A stretch of 64,000 bases of DNA from Akkermansiaceae bacterium UBA956 (GTDB lineage: Bacteria > Verrucomicrobiota > Verrucomicrobiia > Verrucomicrobiales > Akkermansiaceae). This document shows positions 59,551 through 64,000 of the stretch, piece by piece. The translations under genes and the position numbers were made by a program. Each line of letters starts with the position of its first letter. Position 1 is the stretch's first letter. Location of the stretch: positions 38,261 to 102,260 of the forward strand of contig DBCO01000002.1 of NCBI GenBank assembly GCA_002293145.1, given 5' to 3'. The notes beneath the pieces were generated by a model. The model had not been told where the DNA came from and did not search any database. It saw only the letters and a list, made by a program, of their open reading frames with translations.

Positions 59551-61068
59551 TTACCGCCATATGGACTTAATCTTGTGAAGCTCAAGGTTGACCAGTTTCA
59601 CATTTCCTCCAATGGCAGTCAGAGTCAGGCTGTCGTCTTCGGGGTCGAATGCGACCTGCTGACTAAGAGAGAAAACTCCGCCGTCGGAAAAGATTTCAAT
59701 TGATGACCAATCGACCAGCATTCGTATCCTTAGAATCTGGTTTGAATCTGGGCGTAATACCGGCGGCTGCGTGTCGCCAAATTTGTTTTTCTCGGCACCT
59801 TGATAGATGATCTTTTGTTCAGTAATATCGTATTGATAGCTAACGTTGGCGATTTGGAACACAATCTTTTGAGCCGTGGCACCCTTCAAATCTATGGTCA
59901 AAGTTATATCGAAGGTTTTTGACCTCACATCTTTGAGAATATTATCCGTGCCCACTTCCATCTTGCCTAGTTGGACAGCAGGATCGACGTATAGATCTTT
60001 AATGGCCGCAATAGGGGTTCGGGTGACGCGCATTTTACCGTCTCGTGTGACCAGACCCAGTTCAACTGGAAAGGTCGCATTTCGCTCCCAGGGCTTCTCG
60101 CCAATGCCTCCATTCCACTCGTCCATCCAGGCGAGTTGGATATATTTCTTCTGAGGTAGCGTGAATGGAAAAAAGGTCTGACCAGCATAAAAGTCAGGGC
60201 CGACATCCATGTAGAGATACTCTTTGGAGTGGTTCTCGTCGCTAAAGCTTGTTCCATCAAAATGCCCAACGAGATATTTACCAGCGGCATCATAAATGAC
60301 CCACTTCATGTTGTTCGGATCACCGTCAAGAGGAAGCTCCACAAGATCGGGGCATTCGAAACCAAACTTGATGTTACTCAGCTTTTCCCAGTTGATGAGA
60401 TCCTTCGATCCGTAAAAAGTGGTGCCTTCTTCGTAAATGGCCATCACCCACTTTTTCGTCGGTTCATGCCAAATGACGCGTGGATCCCTCGGGTCGGCGC
60501 CACTGGTGGGATTGGCGACAGGGTTTTTATCGTAGTTATTCCAAGTCTGCCCCTTGTCATTGCTCCAAGCGATGCAAGTTCCCACTTCAGTTCCGGTATA
60601 CAAGGTGATCAGGGCAGATTTAGGCGACCCTGTGATTTTCTCTGCAACCGACCCGCTGACCACGATTCCGCTCCCCGAGTAAATCTGTTCTCCTGAAACA
60701 TTTTGCTTTGCGCCTGCCGCAAGGGTATGGCTGCTTTTACCAATCAAAGCGAGCCCATAATCAGTCCAATGGAGAAGGTCAGCGGAACTGGCATATGCAC
60801 CATCACGATTCTTTACGCCCCACTGATAGAGCATGTGATACTTGCCGTCGAGATACCACAGGGCGTTTATGTCGTTCATCCACCCATTTTGGGGTGAAAA
60901 GTGAAATTGGGGGCGATAGGGTTCCTGATAATCTGTGGGACGGTAGTGTCGATTGAATGGTGGGGAGCCTTTTAGCTCGGGATCAGAATCCCCCCATCCC
61001 ACAGAAAACAAACTCGTCCAGAGTAAGAAAGAATATAATGTTGTTTTTAGGTGGTTATACATTTTCAT
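59551..61068 (-). CDS. Secreted GH32 beta-fructosidase in a cassette
   Basis: 505 aa with signal MKMYNHLKTTLYSFLLW ending near WGDSD. It hydrolyses beta-fructosides such as sucrose or levan. The three GH32 acids are visible: nucleophile Asp in NGWMNDINALWY (usual WMNDPNG, so P is I), ADPRDPRVIW (RDP) and FGFECPDLVE (acid/base Glu). A C-terminal beta-sandwich follows. The ATG lies one base after the 3' core of site A1, and site A0 starts ~20 bp after the stop, so the gene occupies an integron-like cassette of about 1.6 kb. Confidence 0.92.
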   Translation of the reverse strand: MKMYNHLKTTLYSFLLWTSLFSVGWGDSDPELKGSPPFNRHYRPTDYQEPYRPQFHFSPQNGWMNDINALWYLDGKYHMLYQWGVKNRDGAYASSADLLHWTDYGLALIGKSSHTLAAGAKQNVSGEQIYSGSGIVVSGSVAEKITGSPKSALITLYTGTEVGTCIAWSNDKGQTWNNYDKNPVANPTSGADPRDPRVIWHEPTKKWVMAIYEEGTTFYGSKDLINWEKLSNIKFGFECPDLVELPLDGDPNNMKWVIYDAAGKYLVGHFDGTSFSDENHSKEYLYMDVGPDFYAGQTFFPFTLPQKKYIQLAWMDEWNGGIGEKPWERNATFPVELGLVTRDGKMRVTRTPIAAIKDLYVDPAVQLGKMEVGTDNILKDVRSKTFDITLTIDLKGATAQKIVFQIANVSYQYDITEQKIIYQGAEKNKFGDTQPPVLRPDSNQILRIRMLVDWSSIEIFSDGGVFSLSQQVAFDPEDDSLTLTAIGGNVKLVNLELHKIKSIWR

Positions 61069-61069
61069 G

Positions 61070-61193
61070 ACCGAACGTCGAGTCCTCCTACGCCTGACCG
61101 GGGGCGAGGGCTGAACACGGGGTTGATGTTGTAGCGGTCATGGCGGCTGGAACTGGAGGCTAGTCAGGTGTTAGGAGTGACGTCTTGTTCTCC
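61070..61193 (-). repeat. attC-like site A1
   Basis: Minus strand: 5' core GGAGAAC (61193-61187), 3' core GTTCGGT (61076-61070). Stem arms CTCCTA and CCTGAC (plus strand 61085-61098) pair with GTCAGG and TAGGAG (61163-61177). The centre contains CACGGGGTTGATGTTG on the plus strand, shared with A2 and A4. The RHH stop codon lies inside it. Confidence 0.82.
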
Positions 61194-61443
61194 TACTATG
61201 TTTTGTAGGTAGCTCGTCACCCGGATCTGCGGCGGCATCAGGCACGCGGGCCAGTAGGTTGTCAAAATCCTTGAGATTGGCTCTCTCTGCTCGTTGTCGA
61301 AGGTAATCAACGGTATCAAGCGCCGAAAGCTTCTCTGCTGCCGCTGTAATAAGGAATTGGTTCATGGAATAACCGTCCTTCGTCGCGAGTTCTTTGATCG
61401 CGCGATGGAGGGAATCGGGAACACGGATGGATAATGTAGTCAT
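61171..61443 (-). CDS. RHH antitoxin-like protein
   Basis: 90 aa. The ribbon-helix-helix segment TTLSIRVPDSLHRAIKELAT ... YSMNQFLITAAAEKL is like Arc/HicB-type antitoxin DNA-binding domains. The rest is a flexible basic tail. The start overlaps the PIN gene stop (61440-61443). Its last ~7 codons (RTRRHS and stop) are encoded by the 5' arm of site A1, so the tail came with that recombination site. It is probably the antitoxin of the PIN protein; the order toxin-first is unusual. Confidence 0.8.
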   Translation of the reverse strand: MTTLSIRVPDSLHRAIKELATKDGYSMNQFLITAAAEKLSALDTVDYLRQRAERANLKDFDNLLARVPDAAADPGDELPTKHSRRTRRHS

Positions 61444-61853
61444 GGTCTGATGATATCTAGGGTTGTGGCAGGTGTGATGGCGCGAACGCCCATTGATTCT
61501 GAACCTCTAAAGTCGCTGACGTTGTGTGTGATGACGAATGCCGCCGATGCTGCGACTGCAAGCTCGAGAACAAGATCATCTTCTGGGTCGGGCAGGAATG
61601 GCCGCCACGAGAAAAACACTTGCTGGTGATCGGCCAACTGGCAAAGGCTATCCACAATCCTGCGGAGCTCATCAGCCGTGAAATGAGGAAGGAGGCTAGG
61701 CCGCAGAACGACAGACTCATATTCAAGAACGAGGGCGACAGACACGGCAATACGGATATCCCCGGCACGGATCGCCCGGAGGATCTGAAAGCTGGCTCCC
61801 CGATTGGATCGGAGTCCCGCCACAAGGACTGACGTGTCGAGAATTGCATACAC
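61440..61853 (-). CDS. PIN-domain toxin (VapC-like)
   Basis: 137-aa RNase-like PIN domain. Acidic residues are at YAILDTSVLVAG, LVLEYESVVLRP and PEDDLVLELAVAASAAFVITHNVSDF, giving the usual four-carboxylate metal site. It probably cleaves tRNA or mRNA when freed from the RHH protein. It begins 46 bp after the 3' core of A2. Confidence 0.88.
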   Translation of the reverse strand: MYAILDTSVLVAGLRSNRGASFQILRAIRAGDIRIAVSVALVLEYESVVLRPSLLPHFTADELRRIVDSLCQLADHQQVFFSWRPFLPDPEDDLVLELAVAASAAFVITHNVSDFRGSESMGVRAITPATTLDIIRP

Positions 61854-61899
61854 TTGCGGTATTATCCACGATACCGTCTATGTCGCAAGGAATTTCTTT

Positions 61900-62029
61900 G
61901 GACAACGTCAAAGAGCACGCAGCCCCTATCAGCGGGAGCGAGCGTCGATCACGGGGTTGGTGTTGAAACTACAGAAGGGCATGAAAACAGGACGGCTGAT
62001 AGGGGTTACTGTGTCTCGACTTGTTCGAT
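61900..62029 (-). repeat. attC-like site A2
   Basis: Minus strand: 5' core ATCGAAC (62029-62023), 3' core GTTGTCC (61906-61900). Plus-strand arm CCCCTATCAGC (61923-61933) pairs 11/11 with GCTGATAGGGG (61995-62005). Outside this, GTC/GAC and GAG/CTC pair with unpaired bases between. The 5' core is identical (complement) to the 3' core of A3. Confidence 0.87.
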
Positions 62030-62031
62030 TC

Positions 62032-62544
62032 TTATTTGTAATATTCTGGTAGAACATAGTATAGCGTGTGTTCTTCATCTAATTGGATGTTTTCAGGCTT
62101 TTGTCCCATAACCTCCTCTGCCATTCGCAGCATTTCAACATGGCATAAAACGGATTGACTTTGTACTAAATTAAAAAAATCTCTGACCTTATTATCCAGT
62201 TCTGGATATAGCATGGTATTGAATATTACCTTCCAAAACCAAAAGCAAAATATTGTAGGATCTTCACGCGATTCTTTCTGAAGCTGAATGAACGCCCACG
62301 TATAAGTGGCGATTTTCATTTTTGATTCTTCATCTAAATCATCATTTGTAATATGACACATTTTGTCGAAGAATTCAGCATAATCCTCAGTCAGTAGTAA
62401 TCTCCAAGATTGTGGACCTATTTTTACGCATTGATGCAGTATCAATATTTCTTCTGTATCACTACTTAAAAACCTACTTATGAGGTTATCTAGTTCAGAT
62501 TCCGTTTGTTTGCGCGCAATATTCCTGAAAAACTTTTGAAACAT
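62032..62544 (-). CDS. Cassette protein of unknown function
   Basis: 170 aa, not recognised. It is helical, acidic and aromatic, with a FWFWKVIF segment near residue 105 and no signal or membrane helix. It ends EYYK two bases before the 5' core of A2 and starts 24 bp after the 3' core of A3, filling one cassette. It is visibly more AT-rich than neighbours, which fits separate origin. Confidence 0.72.
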   Translation of the reverse strand: MFQKFFRNIARKQTESELDNLISRFLSSDTEEILILHQCVKIGPQSWRLLLTEDYAEFFDKMCHITNDDLDEESKMKIATYTWAFIQLQKESREDPTIFCFWFWKVIFNTMLYPELDNKVRDFFNLVQSQSVLCHVEMLRMAEEVMGQKPENIQLDEEHTLYYVLPEYYK

Positions 62545-62568
62545 TGTGTCTAGTTGGTAAATTTAATT

Positions 62569-62631
62569 ATCGAACGATCAAGTGGATGCACGCGGGAAAT
62601 GAATGCTCGAATTCAAAGAAGGACGTTATCC
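62569..62631 (-). repeat. attC-like site A3 (short)
   Basis: Minus strand: 5' core GGATAAC (62631-62625), 3' core GTTCGAT (62575-62569). At 63 bp it is half the length of A1, A2 and A4, and its internal stem is weak. It is supported by the core matches on both sides and by the protease stop codon lying inside the 5' core. Confidence 0.6.
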
Positions 62632-63333
62632 CGCGTTGCCTCGCACGCCTTGTTCTCCATCTTCATTTTCTTCGGGTGGGGCTTTCTTCGCCTCGTCGAT
62701 CATCTGAATATCTTGGATGACCTTCTGAAAGTGCGAAACATCTTGGGCATAAGAAAGGCCTGGGAGCACATCACCAGTCGCACGATTGGCTCTGTAAGCT
62801 GTAATGATACCAACTATCCTAACACCGTCTGCATCAGTCGAATAAAACACGGGGCCACCACTGACTCCGTTAATGGCCACGCCGTCAATCAGGTAAGCAC
62901 TCTGATCCTCCCTCCTAGCGCTGACGCTGCCGGAGAAAAAACAGGGAGTGAACGCCTCGATAGCGGGAAATCCGAGCCAACCAATCTCAACACCAATCGG
63001 CAGAGTCTCAGCAGTCGGGAGGAGCGGAATAAGGCTATCAGGAAAATCAAGTTCACCAGCAGAGAACAAAATCACCGCCGAGTCTGTGGCCCAGTCGATC
63101 CGTATCGCCCGCTCAGTGTCCTTGAAAAGCGCATCCTGTCCGGTGTGAAAACTACGAAGCCGAATCGGTTGCTGCCATTCCTCCGCATGCCCAACGACGT
63201 GAGCTGCCGTGGCAACACCGAGGATGCTCTTGTCGTGATTGGCAAGACACAGGAAGCCTGTGCCATGCCCATTGGGGGTCTCCACCTTAACGAGGTAAGG
63301 CGCGAGCTTTTCTACGATGTTTTGCCAGTGCAT
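62626..63333 (-). CDS. Trypsin-like serine protease in a cassette
   Basis: 235 aa. The triad is visible: GVATAAHVVGHAE (His), IDWATDSAVILFS (Asp) and AINGVSGGPVFYS (Ser). There is no signal peptide, so it acts inside the cell. The C-terminus is acidic and disordered (PPEENEDGEQGVRG). The start at 63333 is 11 bp after the 3' core of A4; the longer frame would run into the recombination site. The stop overlaps the A3 5' core. Intracellular proteases of this type occur in defence systems, but its target is unknown. Confidence 0.87.
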   Translation of the reverse strand: MHWQNIVEKLAPYLVKVETPNGHGTGFLCLANHDKSILGVATAAHVVGHAEEWQQPIRLRSFHTGQDALFKDTERAIRIDWATDSAVILFSAGELDFPDSLIPLLPTAETLPIGVEIGWLGFPAIEAFTPCFFSGSVSARREDQSAYLIDGVAINGVSGGPVFYSTDADGVRIVGIITAYRANRATGDVLPGLSYAQDVSHFQKVIQDIQMIDEAKKAPPEENEDGEQGVRGNAG

Positions 63334-63344
63334 ATTATTTCTTT

Positions 63345-63472
63345 GGAGAACGTAGAGCGCATGCACCACTACCAGCGGCGGCGCACGTCGATCACGGGGT
63401 TAATGTTGTAATTACGGAAAATCATTGAAACAGGGCGGCTGGTAGTGGTTGTCATGACGCGGCTTGTTCTGT
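63345..63472 (-). repeat. attC-like site A4
   Basis: Minus strand: 5' core ACAGAAC (63472-63466), 3' core GTTCTCC (63351-63345). Plus-strand arm ACCACTACCAGC (63365-63376) pairs 12/12 with GCTGGTAGTGGT (63438-63449). CATG/CATG and GCG/CGC pair outside with unpaired bases. The centre ATCACGGGGTTAATGTTG is shared with A1 and A2. Confidence 0.88.
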
Positions 63473-63488
63473 CCTCTTTATTTTGATG

Positions 63489-64000
63489 CTATTTCTTGCG
63501 CATGTCAACCATCTTAAACACAGCCTCTTCCGGATTCTTCAGCGCTGAAATGATATTCTCCGCAACCTTATTGAGCAGCTTCTGCCCCCAAAAAGGATCG
63601 TTCTTGTCGTAGTAGATGACCCGAATGTGTTTCAAATCGAAAGGCACATCGTCTTCATTGGAGGAAACTAGCACAACGGGCTTTTGCAAAGCGTGGGCAA
63701 TTCCGAGTTCATAGAAGACATTGGGATTTTTTGTCGTCAGCTCTGCGACAAGAACTTTAGCCGCATTGATTCCTGCCCATACCTGATCCATTATTTTGCC
63801 AGCACCGAAGATCTCATTATCTGCGCGAACTGGGGTCAAGTTTGCCTTCTCAATTGCTGGTTTATAGACTGAGGCGTAGTATTCTCCAATTGGTGAACCA
63901 AATGGCATCATAACAAAACAAGAGTCACCTGACTTAATTGATAAACCTGAACTTAGCTTCTCGATGTATTCCGAAGATTCACAGCCATCCCACAGGATTT
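63489..64000 (-). CDS. TIR/deoxyribosyltransferase-like protein (partial)
   Basis: C-terminal 170 codons; the frame stays open to the window edge, so the start is missing. The core reads SCFVMMPFGSPIGEYYASVY, LTPVRADNEIFGAGKIMDQV, AKVLVAELTTKNPNVFYELG and IAHALQKPVVLVSS. This is the nucleotide-binding fold related to nucleoside 2-deoxyribosyltransferases and TIR domains; ELTxxNPNVFYELG is its hallmark. Such domains often act as NAD- or nucleotide-targeting effectors in bacterial immunity. It is the most proximal cassette seen, ending 17 bp before A4. Confidence 0.82.
   Translation of the reverse strand, partial: ILWDGCESSEYIEKLSSGLSIKSGDSCFVMMPFGSPIGEYYASVYKPAIEKANLTPVRADNEIFGAGKIMDQVWAGINAAKVLVAELTTKNPNVFYELGIAHALQKPVVLVSSNEDDVPFDLKHIRVIYYDKNDPFWGQKLLNKVAENIISALKNPEEAVFKMVDMRKK

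Noticed and set aside
61070..63472. Reading A1, A2 and A4 as terminators, CRISPR repeats or insertion-sequence ends
   Set aside because: They lack T-runs, regular spacers and a transposase; stems differ between copies while still pairing, and core matching between neighbours fits cassette joining much better.

Overview
The window looks like a chromosomal piece of a Verrucomicrobiota (PVC superphylum) bacterium, probably Verrucomicrobiae. This is inferred from gene content: a DUF4175 protein with a secreted partner, a GH109-type Tat-exported Gfo/Idh protein, a short chlamydia-like HemA, many secreted glycoside hydrolases and helical-repeat proteins, and weak or absent Shine-Dalgarno sequences. 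No 16S gene is present, so the assignment is indirect. Layout: 0-10 kb holds smc, ndk, a three-gene aldo/keto reductase operon bracketed by short GTGAATGGGGTCAT repeats, mpl and a HAD phosphatase. 10-14 kb holds the DUF4175 pair and an orphan OppF-type ATPase. 14-22 kb is a sugar-catabolism island (GH3, DHDPS-like aldolase, Gfo/Idh, LysR, ROK-like kinase). 22-27 kb holds a DEAD-box helicase, a Fic protein lying between two copies of the mdh 3' end, mdh, apaG and tRNA-Cys. 27-35 kb holds a metallopeptidase, an SGNH hydrolase, purN, an IspH-like pseudoenzyme, hemA, a CcsA-like gene and an MFS transporter. 35.5-42.7 kb is a full F1F0 ATP synthase operon in the order atpB-E-F-H-A-G-(PEGA lipoprotein)-D-C. 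42.8-58.9 kb holds an ABC exporter, an M23 peptidase, an AP2-domain protein, a phosphatase/NlpC-like/NTF2-like trio, GH109, two methyltransferases, a BASS transporter, a frameshifted S9 peptidase and a polysaccharide deacetylase. The most striking part is the right end, about 59.0-64.0 kb. Five imperfect inverted repeats of 63-130 bp lie between single-gene units, all in the same orientation as the genes (minus strand). Each has a 5' core ending in AAC, a 3' core beginning with GTT, strong imperfect self-complementarity with unpaired bases, and gene stops or starts abutting or overlapping it. Three share a conserved centre but have different stem sequences that still pair. The 5' core of each site matches, at 6 or 7 of 7 bases, the 3' core of the preceding site. 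That is what integron cassette insertion at G^TT predicts. I interpret this as the distal part of an integron cassette array whose attC cores are GTTC/GTTG-type rather than canonical GTTRRRY. The cassettes carry a TIR/deoxyribosyltransferase-like protein, a trypsin-like protease, an unknown protein, a PIN toxin/RHH antitoxin pair and, unusually, a 1.5-kb secreted GH32 beta-fructosidase. The integrase is expected beyond position 64000. Other notable points are the Fic gene between ~170-bp repeats of the mdh 3' end, an IspH homologue lacking the iron-sulfur cysteines, an ATP synthase delta subunit missing most of its N-terminal domain, a hairpin between atpE and atpF, and a TGTGA-N6-TCACA palindrome upstream of the atp operon. 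All family calls come from reading the sequence; no database searches were run.
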